NCBI RefSeq assembly: GCF_003255815.1
Contig: NC_037670.1
Location: forward strand, 60,524,960-60,588,959
DNA: 64,000 nucleotides
Direction: 5' to 3'
Origin: Theropithecus gelada
Lineage: Eukaryota; Chordata; Mammalia; Primates; Cercopithecidae
Of this stretch, positions 48,329 to 60,449 are shown in pieces (the first letter of the stretch is position 1; every line of letters begins with the position of its first letter). A program made the translations under genes and the position numbers. The notes beneath the pieces are model-generated. The model did not search any database. It was not told where the DNA came from and was given only the letters and a program-made list of their open reading frames with translations.

Positions 48329-49060
48329 AATACTTAGGTCTCATTAGAAATAAGCTGACCCTACTCAGCCAGAGTCTATGCGGGGCAGCTTCCATTAACT
48401 TGTGCTGTTCAGCATAGGTTAAAACATACTGAATATAGTCATCCTATCTTCCATCCATCACACGCTCATCCCCAGCTCTTCTTCTCTGAAATGGTAGGTG
48501 TTTGTAAGAGATCTTGCCAGTGTCTTCTGTACTTAATTTTATTTCCAATAAAAACCTCAGATATGCCTTGCTTGTTTTGTCCTTGGTTAAGCACTCAAAA
48601 AACCTCCAGGGAACAAGCTGGAGAGAAGAAGAGAGTCCAAGTGATGGGCTGCTTGTGAGTCTGTTCACACACTTTGCCTTTACTCCTTAACTTCTACTTT
48701 CTCATTACTCCTATTCCAAAAACAGTCTACATAAAATATAAAAGTCAACCAAGAACCTGTTTGTTTGCCAAAAATTTAATGCTTTTCGAAAAAATACCTT
48801 ACTTATTATCAAGCCAACAAACAAACCATAAGAAATCAAAATTAATATTTCACAACCACGTTTACCATACACCCTTAGCTGCTTTATTTGTGAAGCTTCT
48901 CATAATTATTGTTTAATGATGTATTTGATTTCTCCTCATCCTGTGACATCTATAATTATTTCCAGGCCCACTATCAGAGTACTGGTATAGCAGTCTCTTC
49001 ATACAGTTTTATATAAAAATGAATAACTTTATTACATCCCCAGAAATATTTCAGTAATAG
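48329..49060. other. Intergenic DNA, nothing recognised
   Basis: Frames of 74 and 80 aa without domains, no repeat identified. Confidence 0.4.
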
Positions 49061-49086
49061 ATTTATTTATTTATTTATTTATTTAT
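49061..49086. repeat. (TTTA)n microsatellite
   Basis: Six tandem attt units. Confidence 0.92.
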
Positions 49087-50150
49087 GGGTTTTGTTTGAT
49101 TTTCTTTCAAAGACATCACCTTATTCCCATTATTATTACTCAGGAACCTAGATATCTATTTAATATGCAAAAGTTATTGCTATTACAAGTGTGTTTGTTA
49201 CTATCCTATAACAAAAATCCCCTTGAGTGTAGCAATGCCGTATATACACAGAAGTCCAGGTGAGAAGCAATTAACCCTTGAGGTAATATTGGAAATGGAG
49301 GGGAAAATGAAATCAAGATGCATGATCCAACATGGTTTAACACATAAGCAGGCATATGAAAATAGGAGGAATGGGTCAAGAAAACATCAATGTTAACAGA
49401 ATTAGAGAAGTGAGAAGAAAGGGATGGTTATGCAAGTCATGTAATGACTATGTTGCAAACATGATGAGTTAAGGAAACTGCAGAATATATGGTTATAAAT
49501 TTAAACAGAAAATAGAAAATATGACACTGGCCAGAAAAGCTATAAAAGCTATAAAGATGAAGATTTAATGATAAGCTTATGAATTAATAACAAAAACAGA
49601 TTTTTTTGTGGGTACACAGGAGATAATATATCCAACTGGTACTACCAACGCTGTAGTGGGCTGTGGAAGGAGTGGGTGGAGAAGATTTAGTTAGGCAGTG
49701 GAGAAAGCGATGGAAGTTGTTATTATTTACATTAGGAAAAACATGAAAACTGAAAATAATGAATATTTAGTTTGACAGTGTGCAGAGCATCCTTAACAGA
49801 AATAAATGAGGTATATGAGGAGTTGCATAGAAAGTAAACGAGTATGCTAAAATTAATTTCTAATATAAATAGTAGATTGATAGATGTTAGTAAAAATAAA
49901 ATAAACAAAAACAAATTTAAGATGGCAAAGAAAATGACAAACTGAGAAAATGGTTTGGATAAAGAAGGAGTGGTGTTTCCTATTTTGTTTTCTTTTAAAT
50001 AGAGAAAATTGGATATGTCTGAAAAAAACAGTTAATGAGAATACTAGTGAGATAAAATTACTCTAAAAGAAAATGATTAACAGAATCATAGAGGAGGCAA
50101 GAATCACTGAGTTTTCGCATCACAGGATAAACATAGTCTATACCAATTTA
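49087..50150. other. AT-rich intergenic DNA left of the MSTA element
   Basis: It may contain decayed repeat (49240-49700), but no family was recognised and no gene. Confidence 0.4.
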
Positions 50151-50156
50151 GCAAGT

Positions 50157-50571
50157 TGATATGGTTTGCATCTGTGTCTCCACCCAAATCTCATGTTCAA
50201 TTGTAACCCCCTGTATTGGAGGTGGGGCCTGGTGGGAGGTGATTGGATCATGGGGGTGGATCCTTCATAAATGGTTTAGTGCCATCCCTTTGGTGGTGTT
50301 CTCATGGTAGAGTTCTCACAAGATCTGATTGTTTAAAAGTGTGTGGCATCCCCCACCTCCTTATCTTCCTCCTGCTCTGGCAATGTAAGATGTACCTGCT
50401 TCCCCCTTCACCTTCCACATTGATTGTAGGCTTCCTGAGGCCTCTTCACAGGTGAAGCAGATGCTGCCATGTTTCCTGTACAACCTACAGAATTACCAGC
50501 CAATTAAAAATCTTTTCTTTATAAATTACACACTGTCAGCTATTTCTTAGTAGAAGGGCAAGAGTGGAATC
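50157..50571 (+). repeat. MSTA 5' LTR
   Basis: It begins TGATATGGTTTGCATCTG and has 'gtggggcctggtgggagg', 'gattggatcatgggggtgg', 'gtttaaaagtgtgtggca' and 'atctttataaatta'-like sequence near the end. The 3' boundary is approximate because the last 20 bases have decayed. Confidence 0.88.
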
Positions 50572-51780
50572 TACTGAAAATTTGTAAAAAGGAGTAGGGT
50601 ATTGCTAGAAAGATACCTGAAAATGTGGATGCAGCTTTGGAATTCGGAACAGGCAGATATTGGAAGAATGTGGAGGGCTCATAAGAAAACAGGAAAATGA
50701 GGGAAAATTTGGAACTTCCTAGAGACTTGTTGAATGGTTATGACCAAATGCCAATAGTAAAAGACTAGGCTGAGGAGGTCTCAGATGGAGATGGGGAACT
50801 AATTGGGAATTGGAATAAAGGTCACTTTTGCTATGCATTAGCAAAGCGATTGGAGGTATTGTGCCTCTGCCCTAGGAAACTGTGGAAGTTTCAACTTCAG
50901 AATGATAATTTAGGTATCTGGTAGAAGAATTTTCTAAGGACAAAGCTTTCAAGATTTGGCTTGGCTACTTCTAACAATCTGTGCTCATACTCATGAACAA
51001 AAAAAATGATATAAAAGTGTAGCTTATATTTAAAAGGGAAGTAGAACATAAAGTTTGAAAAATTAGCAGCCTGGCTATGTGGTAGAAAAGAAAAGACAAT
51101 ATTCAGGGTGGGAATTCAGGCAGGCTGCACATATGTGCATATGTGAAAAGGAGCCAGCTACCTCAAAGGCGTTTCAGATACCTTTATGGCAGCCTCTCCC
51201 ATCACAGGCATGGAGGGATAGGAGGGAAGAACGGTTTTATGGGAGGAGCCCAGAGCCCTGCTGGCCTGCACAGCCTTGGGGAACTTTGCCTCACATCCCT
51301 GCTGCTCTAGCTCCAGTCATGGCTCAAAGAGACCCAGGTAGGGTCACTGCTTCAGAAACTGCAAACTGTAAGCTTTGGCAGTTTCCATATGGTGTTAAGC
51401 CTGTGGGTTCATAGTGTGAAATAGTTGAGACTTGGGAGCCTCTACCTAGATTTCAGAGGATATATGGAAAAGATTCAATGTCCCAGAAGAAGCCTGCTGC
51501 AGGAATGGAGCCCTCTTGGAAAACCTCTACTAGGGCAGTGCTGAAGGAAAATACGGGCTGAATCCTGCACACAGAGTTCCCACTGAGGTACTACCTAGTG
51601 GTGCCATGAGAAGAGGGCCAGTGTTCCCCAAACCCTGGAATGGTAGAGCCACTGGTAGCTCACACCCTGCACGTGGAAAGGCCACAGGCATTCAATACCA
51701 GCCCAAGAGAGTAACCACTGGTACTGACCCCTACAAAGCCACAGGAGAAGAGCTGTCCAAGATCTTGGAAGACCACTTCT

Positions 51781-52084
51781 TTTTTTTTTTTTTTTTTTTT
51801 TGAGACGGAGTCTGGCTCTGTCACCCAGGCTGGAGTGCAGTGGCCGGATCTCAGTTCACTGCAAGCTCCGCCTCCCGGGTTCCCGCCATTCTCCTGCCTC
51901 AGCCTCCCGAGTAGCTGGGACTACAGGCGCCCGTCACCTCGCCCGGCTAGTTTTTTTTGTATTTTTAGTAGAGACGGGGTTTCACCGTGTTAGCCAGGAT
52001 GGTCTCGATCTCCCGACCTCGTGATCCGCCCGTCTCGGCCTCCCAAAGTGCTGGGATTACAGGCTTGAGCCACCGCGCCCGGCC
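51781..52084 (-). mobile_element. AluY, Old World monkey type, inside MSTA
   Basis: Complete inverted AluY with its T-run tail on the left. A perfect 15-bp target duplication, tggaagaccacttct, lies at 51766-51780 and 52085-52099. The right arm reads 'agtggccggatctcag' on the plus strand, the complement of the AluYR-like variant. It splits the MSTA internal region, so it is younger than that element. Confidence 0.96.
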
Positions 52085-52473
52085 TGGAAGACCACTTCTT
52101 GCACCAGTGTGCCCTGGATATGAGGAATGAAGTCAAAGGAGATTATTTGGAAGTGCTAAGATTTAACGACCACCCTACTGGGTTTTTGATGTGCATGGGG
52201 CCTGAATCCCCCTTCTTTTGGCCAGTTTCTCCTTTTTGGAATGGGAGTATTTACTAAATGCCTATACTCCCATTGTATCCTGGTAGGAACTAACTTGCTT
52301 TTTGATTTTACAGGCTCATAGGTGGAAGGGATTAGCCTTGTCTCAGATGACACCTTGGACTTTGGACTTTTTAGTTAATGCTAGAATAAGTTAAGATTTT
52401 GGGAACTGTTGAGAAGGGATGATTGCATTTTGCAGTGTGAGTACATGAGATTTTAGAGGGGCCAGGGAAAGAA

Positions 52474-52896
52474 TTATATGGTTTGGATCTGTGTCCCTAC
52501 CCAAATCTCATGTTAAATTGTAATACTCAGTGTTGAAGGTAGAACCTGGTTTGGGGGTGGGATGATTGGATCATAGGGGTGAATCCTTCATGAATGTTTA
52601 AGCACCATCCCTTTGGTGCTGTTCTTGTGATACAGTTCCCATTAGGTCTGGTTGTTTGAAAGTGTGTGGCACTACGCTTTCTCTCTCTTCCCCCTGTTCC
52701 GGCCTTGCGATGTGCCTACTTCCCCCTTCATCCTCTGCCATGATTGTAGGTTTCCTGTGGCCTCCCCAGAAGTTGGGCAGATAGTGCCATGCTTCCTGTA
52801 CAGCCTAAAGAATCATGAGCCACTTAAACCTATTTTCCTTATAAATTGCTTACTCTCAGGTATTTCTTTATAGTAGTGCCAGAAAGGACTAATACA
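52474..52896 (+). repeat. MSTA 3' LTR
   Basis: It begins TTATATGGTTTGGATCTG (TGATATGG with one change) and ends 'aaaggactaataca'. It shares its order of blocks with the 5' LTR but differs from it at many positions, consistent with an old insertion. Confidence 0.9.
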
Positions 52897-52901
52897 GCAA
52901 G

Positions 52902-53254
52902 GGCATGAGGTCAAGGCCTGGTAAAAGGAGGGAAAATTGCTGCCACTACTGTGAAGACAAGATGAAGGAAAGATAGTCATGTTAAGTTTAATGGTTACAA
53001 TAAAAGTTACATGACTTTTTAAGTTACAGAGGCATGTGTAAGACAATGTTATTATGTTGGTAGCCCTTTAAAATAGCTATTTAAAATTTTTTTTTTCTTA
53101 ATTTGTTTTCAAAAACATGAGACAACATATTATAATGTGTCTCAGTGTAGACCTCTTTATGTCCAAGCTAACTGGGAACCTTTGGGCTTCTTAAATTTGG
53201 ATGTCTGCTTTCTTCCCAAGATTTAGGAGGTTTTCTGTCATTATTTCTTTATTT
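52902..53254. other. Short intergenic stretch
   Basis: AT-rich, with a T run near 53088-53097. Nothing recognised. Confidence 0.4.
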
Positions 53255-54595
53255 TTGCATTTTTTTCCTTTTTTATTTCAATAGGCTTTTTAAGAACAGG
53301 TGGTGATTGTTACATGAATAAGTTATTTATTGGTGATTTCTGAGATATCAGTGTATCTATCACCCGAGCAGTGTACACTATACTCAATATGCCATCTTTA
53401 AATAAGCATTCTTTACCTTTCACTCTCTTTCTCCTTCTTCTGTAAGTCCTCCAATGTGTAGATCAGTTTGATTAATGGTGTCCTATAAACCTCGTGGGTA
53501 TTCTTTCCTTTTTTATTTATTTTTTATCCTCTAGATAATTTCAAATAATTTGTCTTCAGGTTCACTGATTTCATCTTGATCAGGTATGATGCAACTCTAC
53601 TGCATTTTTTATTTTAGTCATTGTATTCTTTAGGTTCAGAAATTTTTATGATGTCTATTTCTTTGTTGAACTTCTCTTGTTCATTTATTATTTTCCTGAT
53701 TTCATTGATTTGTCTATTTGTGTTTTGTTGTATCTTATGAACATTTTAAAAATAATTCTATTGAGTTATTTATTAGACAATTTATATATTCTATATTCTA
53801 TTTATTTGAGGTCAGTTACTGGAAGTTTATTTTGGCCATTTGATTGCACCATGTTTTTCTGTTGTTTTGTGTTTCTTGTAACCTTGCATTACTCTCTACA
53901 CATTTGAAGAAGCAATCACCTTTCCAAACTTTAGTCTGGCTTTGGTAGGAAAAGACCCTTATTGATGGGCATGTGTGAGGGAAAAGACTGTCTGGTGTGT
54001 ATAGTGGAACTGAGTCTGCTAACGTGCAGGGATGCTGGTTCCAGGATGCATGATGGTGCCTGATCCAGATGGCCTAAGTGTGAAAAATTGCTTGTCCAAG
54101 GAGGTATGTTGATATTGAATCTAGTGGATGCATGGTAGCTCTGGCTCCAGGGAGGTGCTGCAGCATGGGCTCTGAGCAACTCCAGCAGCTGGAGTTTGTT
54201 TTGGCAAAGACTGGAGGCATCCTTGGTGGCAAAGCTTGTGTGGGTTTGTGGTGGCGGCAAAGGCTGATGTAGTTCCTGGTAGCAAATGCTGCTGCTGTCT
54301 TCCTACTTTCCTTTTCCCCCTACAGGATATTTGTGGCTTAGGGGATTCTTTCTGGCACTGAGGTTTGCCAGCTTGGGGAATGCAGCCATGCAGATAAAAT
54401 GCTTCTCACCCTTTTCCACACAGCCATTTTTGTTTTATTGTGCTTCACTGAGCTGCTACACCATCTTAATTGTACTTTGGAGCTCCCTCAGAGCTATATT
54501 TTATCCATGGATAATTGCTAAATATTTTTGTCTGTGTGCATGGGAGGAATTTGGGACCTGCTATTTTGCCATGTTGCTGATATCACTCCCTAAAC
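53255..54595 (-). mobile_element. Old L1 remnant, internally deleted
   Basis: Minus-strand L1. 53255-53500 resembles an L1 3' end ('ggctttttaagaacaggtgg', 'atcacccgagcagtgtaca'). 53540-54595 resembles a 5' UTR and early region of an L1M or L1PB type ('ggttcactgatttcatctt', 'ttcatttattattttcctg', 'gaagaagcaatcacctttcc', ending 'acctgctattttgccatg', the complement of an L1 start). The ORFs are essentially absent, so most of the body was deleted or two fragments lie together. The 109- and 133-aa frames here are UTR-derived. Confidence 0.7.
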
Positions 54596-57500
54596 TCTTG
54601 AACTTAATGTTTTTATTCCCACTTGATCCCACAATCTCAAGATACAATCTCAAAACTACTTCCCTTGCCACTGCCAATACTTATTAGATATGTCCTGAAG
54701 CTTCTGCATAATATAGGCCCCTTCGTCTTTGGCAAACCTAGAACATCCATTCCATGGTCTGACTTCACACTAGTCATTATTCTCCATGTTGGATGGAAAT
54801 GTGTAGACCTCAGGGGCTTGTGAGTTGTAACAAGGCAGGGTCCATCTACTTCTAAGTCAAGGAAACTGCACTAGCCATTGATAGAGAGGAGCAGATGGAT
54901 CCCTCAAGCCCAGAGAGTTCAGCAAAATCTGAAGATTCAGTATTTCTCAAGTGTGTCATTCCAGATATTCTATCACAAGTCTCAGTGTTCCACTGCCTCC
55001 CAATCATGGTCCTGACAGTAGTATAGCAGACCATCTGGTTTTGAGAATGCTGATTTCTCTAGAGCATCACAAACATTAAATTACCTCCTGGATTTCTTCT
55101 TTATTTTCTTCTGAATGTTGCAGAAAGTTTTTTATATCCTCTTAAAAACTCACTGGCTTTCACATTTATTTTTTAGTTTGTGATTAATCAGCCTCAGCTT
55201 TTCACAGTTGTTTTTTCCTGTATTTCCATAGCCCCAAAGAAATACCAATTTAATAGTCCTTATAATCACTACAACCCAGAACCTTTGAAATGCATGAGTT
55301 ATGAGTGCATTTCCCTCCAACTTCATTCCATGTGAATTCACCACAGTGAACTTCTGCAACATGCCAAGGGCTATCTGCTCCCACCAGTAATGGGGTTGTC
55401 ACTGTGAATTATCTGGTTTGTGATACAGCTCCAAAATTCCATGTAAGTATTTGTTTCCTAAAACCACTTTTACTATAAAGTCGAATTGCCACAAACAGAC
55501 ACCAATAGAGAGATTTGAGTGCAGATGTTTGTTGAGAATTTTGAAAAACATGTCCAAAAGTAAGTAAAGAGAACTGGCTTTGTTAGAAGTGGAAGTTGGG
55601 CTTTGATGTAGTTGCAACAGAAGCCTCAGTCAACTGCATGTAGGATTTTAAGAGTGTGATAACCCTTATTATTTGTCCTCTTGAGACAAGGGAACTGGGA
55701 CCTTTTATTCCCACAGATATCAGTTATTAGAGTTCAGCTGCCTCCAGCAAGGGTGTCACAACTTTGGCTGAGGCAGCTATCTTTGACCAGATAAATTTTG
55801 GGGAAGGAACTCAGCTACAAGCCATTGGTAGCCAATACTCCCAGAAGAAATAAATATTTCAGTCCTGTTCTGATAATACAGCACAGTATCTGTTAATTAA
55901 CTACCTGCACCCTAACAAATTCAAAGTGCATTCCTACTCCATGCTTTTCTTAAAATTATTATAAATCCGTGCTACATGAAAGTTTGTATTTGTTTTGCCA
56001 CCACAAAAAAAATTTTTACCTTTAACTCATGACTGAATTTACAGAAACATTCAGTAAAATGTCAGATATTTTGTATTTTATAGAGTGAACTTCTATTCTA
56101 CAAATTTGGTGAAAAATGGAACCCATTACTATTGGAATTCACTTTACCGATTTTCTATTTGAAACATCAATTGGAACTAGTGTAAAACAGGTAGCACTGA
56201 TTGTTTTTGGAGTTTTTATTTGCTAATAGTGCCTTTGCATTAAAATACTCACCTGTATTTTAGTTAAACATTAAAATGAGTAAAATTATTTTTGGAAAAT
56301 ATTTGATCTCAATAAAATGTCATTCTTCATAGTGCTGTGTAAAGGCCCTCTCTGCAAATGCTGAGCTTAATTCATTATCATTACATCCAAAATAATTTCT
56401 GATATTCAGTAGATACTAATGATTCTTATACAGATTTCTTTTTTAACTGATTGTATGTATCAACAATCTTTGTGCAAATACTACTTTTATTGGAAAATTT
56501 CTGTAGAAAATTAAAATGTGGAACTCAACTATTAATTAAATGTTAACTTTCTTTTTATTTGATTTATTGTCACTGAAATACTTGATTACAAAATAAAAGA
56601 ACATTATCAAATAAGAAAATGAAAAGTTACAAATTTATACGATACAATAAATGGCAAAATCCCTGTAGCAAGAGCTTCCAGTCTACTCTATAGGTGTGAT
56701 AGCCTCTATATCAAATACTTATACACACCTAACCTGTAATTCCCATAGATCCCCTGGTAGTTTCAGGCATCTTGCGAGCCTTGATAGGTCACATTGAAGC
56801 TGACTGGTATTCCAAGTTTCCCCTAGGATAACAGCATCTTATACTACTGCCATGGCCACCCCTAACCATAAGAGCGAGCTATCCTCTCCCCTCACTGCTC
56901 ATGCTGGGCCCACTTTTATTCATCATGTGTCTTGCTTGCTAGTCATTAGTTATATAGCATTGGTAAAGATTGGCAAGAAGTACAGGATATCACTGATTTC
57001 CTTTACAATTTGGACAGGTATCAATTGTGAGAACCCTGTTCAATACACTTGAGTCACACATGCCATTAGATGACACCGTGTTGTAAGCTAAAAGTTCAAA
57101 ATAGAGATCCAAAATCTAATCCAGTTATTTCAATGTAAATAACATTTCATTAAAAATTAAAATATCTGGAACACATCTCAAACGAGGTGGAAAGCTGGGA
57201 AACTAGGCATTTATTAGGATTGTTTTAAGAGCTGAATAAGTTTGAGAAGAATCAGGAAAAGCCCATATCTGCCATTCATTTGTGGAGAAACAGATAAGTA
57301 GACTAGTTGAACTTTCCTAACCAGATGTGGCCATCAAACAGATTATACAGAAAAAGCAGAGAATGAAAACAACCCAAGACTGACAAGGGTATGATGAGAA
57401 CAGTGGAGAACTCCAGGGTCAAGAAAAGTAAATTGGTAGAGACTCCATTGCTGACATAGCTCTTTCTGAAGTGCTCACAGAATGGGAATTTAAATGAAGT

Positions 57501-58756
57501 AGCCAAAAACCACTGGACTGAAAGAATTAGAATATCCTCCAAATATGTGCAAGAGCTGTCCTCCTCTGAAATAATTACAGAGGGTTTAAATGTTAAGTGA
57601 GACAAGGATCCATTTTTTTCTGAGACACCAGTCTGACTCAGTGAGATTCACACATATTGTGACCCAGGTCCTTACTGAATATTCCATGCGTATATCTCAC
57701 ATAATCCTTAAAAAGCTTAGCCTATGATAATGCCTTTTCACTGATGTTGTATTTTGCTTCCTTGGTAACTTCGAAATGCTGCCACATTCCTGCTATTTTA
57801 CCTTCTGCACACTATGGGTGATTTGATGAGAGCGCATAACCAATTGCATTGAAACTGGTAAAAGGGAAAGCCTGGAGTTGGAAGCTGTGACTTCCTCCTT
57901 GTCCATATTGAGCACATGAAGGCTCTGTCTGCAGTGAATCCTGTGATCCAGTTGTGTATAAAGAGCTTTCACTTTCCACACACAGGGCCACAGACATTTT
58001 GGGTCCTTCTCACTTTGGTAAGCCCTGCATTGTCATTCTAAATTTCGGAATGTCAGAAATGTGTGTCCAACCCACACTCAGGCAGAGCCATTACAGACCA
58101 AATAGTTGAACCTCGTCTCTCTATACAGGTGATTTGGTCAGCATAACAGGTCTAGATGCTGCTCCACAGTGAGCAAAAGTTTACTATAAAAGCGGAGGGT
58201 CTCTGGGTGTTTTGGATACCCCACTGTCTTTCACAGTGAGAGAAAAAAATACTTTCACCATGTTTTCAAGTTATAAGTTAAGTTAGGGTCTTATTTTCAG
58301 TAGTACTTTACTGTGGGCTACAGGGTAAAACCAGACAGTTAAACATATTTTCCCACTGTTGTAAACCATCTGTTCTGATTCTTATCCTTCCAACCTGCAA
58401 AGATATGTATTAAGTCTAAATATTTGGGGCAGAGAGTTAGAGCTGGGAAAATTTGTAACTAATGACTTATTTCTGTTCTGTTTATGATACCATTTGCTGC
58501 CTTTGAATATTGGTTAAATAGTTTTAGTTCTCTTTGTATTTTACTGTGCAGAATTATATATCATTATTTGTTTACATTCATGATACCTTCTTGTTCAAAG
58601 GCAACTCCTATGCTGGTAAATTTGGAATAAACTGTTGACTGTAGTTTGTAATAGGGCCTGATACTTAGGTAACATTAATAAAGTAGATAAACGTTTAGAT
58701 GATTTTGTTGAGGCAGGTAATGTCTCTAGCAATGAAAGAAGTGAGTATATTTACAG
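54596..58756. other. Large unassigned intergenic stretch
   Basis: About 4.2 kb with frames of at most 100 aa (57303-57605, minus, no recognised domain). The sequence is mixed AT-rich and moderately balanced (54840-55050, 57780-58010). I see no splice-bounded exon series, CpG island, RNA gene or repeat that I can name. Undetected old repeats are likely. Confidence 0.4.
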
Positions 58757-58786
58757 ATCTATCTATCTGTCTATCTATCTATCTAA
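58757..58786. repeat. (CTAT)n microsatellite
   Basis: Seven ctat-type units, one with a ctgt variant. Confidence 0.93.
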
Positions 58787-58808
58787 TTTATAATCATCAT
58801 ATATCAAT

Positions 58809-58876
58809 TAGGAAGAAGGAGAAGGAAGAAGAGGACAAAGAGAATGAGGAAGAAAAGAAAGAGGAGGAGGAGAAAA
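58809..58876. repeat. Purine-rich (GAA/GGA) tract
   Basis: About 68 bp almost purely A and G, giving a Lys/Glu-rich frame on the plus strand. It is low-complexity DNA and not a gene. Confidence 0.88.
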
Positions 58877-59208
58877 GGTTAAACAAGCAAATGAAAGAAA
58901 TCCTCATAATATTTGAAGTAACAGAACGTTGAGTATCAAAACAGTATGTTACAGAAACAACGGGACATGAAACAGTAATATTCTGAGTTAGGTGAAGAAG
59001 AATTAAATTAAAAAAAAAATAGGCTGGGCACAGTGGCTCACACCTGTAATCCCAGCACTTTGGGAGGCCAAGGCAGGCGGATTACCTGAGATCAGGAGTT
59101 CGAGACCAGCCTGGCCAACATGGTGAAACCCTATCTCTACTAAAAATACAAAAAAATTAACTGGGTGTGGTGACACATGCCTATAATCCCAGCTACTCGG
59201 GAGGCTGT

Positions 59209-60287
59209 TGTGGGAAGTCAGGGACCCCAAACAGAGGGACCAGCTGAAGTTGCGGCAGAAGAAAATAAATTGTGAAGATTTCATGGACATTTATTAGTTC
59301 CCCAAATTAATACTTTCATAATTTCTTACACCTGTCTTTACTTCAATCTCTGAACATAAATTTTGAAGATTTCATGGACACTTGTCACTTCCCCAATCAA
59401 TACCCTTGTGATTTCCTATGGCTGTCTTTAATCTCTTAATCCCATCATCTTCCTAAGCTGAGGAGGATGTATGTCACCTCAGGACCCTATGATGATTGCG
59501 TTAACTGCACAAATTGTTTGTAGAGCACGTGTGTTTGAACAATATGAAATGTGGGCACCTTGAAAAAGGAACAGGATAACAGCAATGTTCAGGGAACAAG
59601 GGAGATAGCCTTGAATTCTGACTGCCGGTGAGCCGGTGGAACAGAGCCATATTTTTCTTCTTTCAGAAGCAAATAGGAGAAATATCGCTGAATTCTTTTT
59701 CTCAGCCAGGAACATCCCTGAGAAAGAGAATGTGCCCTTGAGGGTAGGCCTATGAATGGCCCCCTTGGAAGCGGCTGTCTCTTAGGGTCGAAGCCGAAGA
59801 CATGAAATAAGCCCCGGTCTCCTGTAGCTCTCCCAGGCTTATTAGGATGAGGAAATTCTCACCTAACAAATTTTGGTCAGACAGGTTGTCTGCTCTCAAT
59901 CTCTGTCTCCTGATAAGATGTTATCAATGACAATGCATGCCTGAAGCTTCATTAGCAATTTTAATTTCACCCCATCCTGCAGTCCTGTGATCTTGCCCTA
60001 CCTCCAGTTGCTTTGTGATATTTTATTACCTTGTGAAGCGTGTGATCTCTGTGACCCACACCCTATTCTTACACTCCCTCCCCTTTTGAAAATCACTAAT
60101 AAAACTTTGCTGGTTTTACGGCTCAGGGAGAATCACGGAAACCGCCAACATGTGATGTCTCCCCTGAACACCCAGCTTTAAAATTTCTCTCTCTTGCACT
60201 CGTTCCCTTTTTTTATCAGACCAGCCAACGCTTAGGGAAATAGAAAAGAACCCATGTTAAATATCGGGGGTGGGGTTTCCCCTGATA
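59209..60287 (+). mobile_element. Solo LTR, LTR13/HERV-K13-like (class II)
   Basis: A 1079-bp block starts TGTGGGAAGTCAGGGACC and ends near 'cccctgata'. It carries late 'ctcactaataaaactttgc'-type sequence with an AATAAA signal near 60097, giving plus orientation. It sits inside an AluS, with ggaggctg repeated at 59200-59207 and 60288-60295 (at least a 6-bp duplication). The start, the repeated 'gaagatttcatggacac' blocks and the length fit my memory of LTR13 of the HERV-K13/HML-4 group. No viral coding sequence is present. Confidence 0.83.
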
Positions 60288-60391
60288 GGAGGCTGAGGCA
60301 GGAGAATTTTTTGAGCCTGGAGGTGGAGTTTGCAGTGAACCGAGATCCTGCCACTGCACTCCAGCCTGGCCGGCAGAGCAAGACTCTGTCT

Positions 60392-60411
60392 TAAAAATAA
60401 ATAAAATAAAA

Positions 60412-60446
<35 letters not shown>

Positions 60447-60449
60447 ATA
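60392..60449. repeat. (AAAT)n microsatellite from Alu tail
   Basis: An aaataaat run that grew from the A tail of the AluS. Confidence 0.95.

Larger units (their letters stand above)
50157..52896 (+). mobile_element. Complete MSTA (ERVL-MaLR) element, LTR-int-LTR
   Basis: Two same-orientation MSTA-type LTRs (50157 to about 50571, and 52474-52896) enclose about 1.9 kb of MaLR internal sequence that includes a later AluY. gcaag occurs at 50151-50155 and 52897-52901; one extra T separates the left copy from the LTR start. A 5-bp duplication is expected for this class. MaLR elements are nonautonomous and were mobilised by ERVL proteins. The 111-aa frame at 51079-51414 is internal MaLR sequence. 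Most MaLR copies are solo LTRs, so a paired structure is less usual. Confidence 0.9.
59022..60449 (+). mobile_element. AluS split by an LTR, with (AAAT)n tail
   Basis: The left part at 59022-59207 runs from 'ggctgggcacagtggctcac' to 'agctactcgggaggctg'. The right part at 60288-60391 resumes 'ggaggctgaggcaggag' and ends 'agactctgtcttaaaa'. The tail continues as (AAAT)n at 60392-60449. The gap between is a solo LTR. The level of divergence suggests AluS. Confidence 0.94.

Noticed and set aside
51079..51414. 111-aa frame that looks protein-like
   Set aside because: It is internal MaLR sequence between the two MSTA LTRs. MaLR internals carry old gag-like remnants at most and this is not a cellular gene.
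54286..54687. 133-aa hydrophobic plus-strand frame
   Set aside because: It is largely antisense of an old L1 5' UTR and shows no conserved domain.
57303..57605. 100-aa minus-strand frame
   Set aside because: No domain, no start context or splice support. The length is within chance for 64 kb of AT-rich DNA.
58699..58932. Lys/Glu-rich frame resembling a charged coiled coil
   Set aside because: It is encoded by a purine-only low-complexity tract.
59003..59290. 95-aa minus-strand frame
   Set aside because: Antisense Alu translation, extended into the adjacent LTR.
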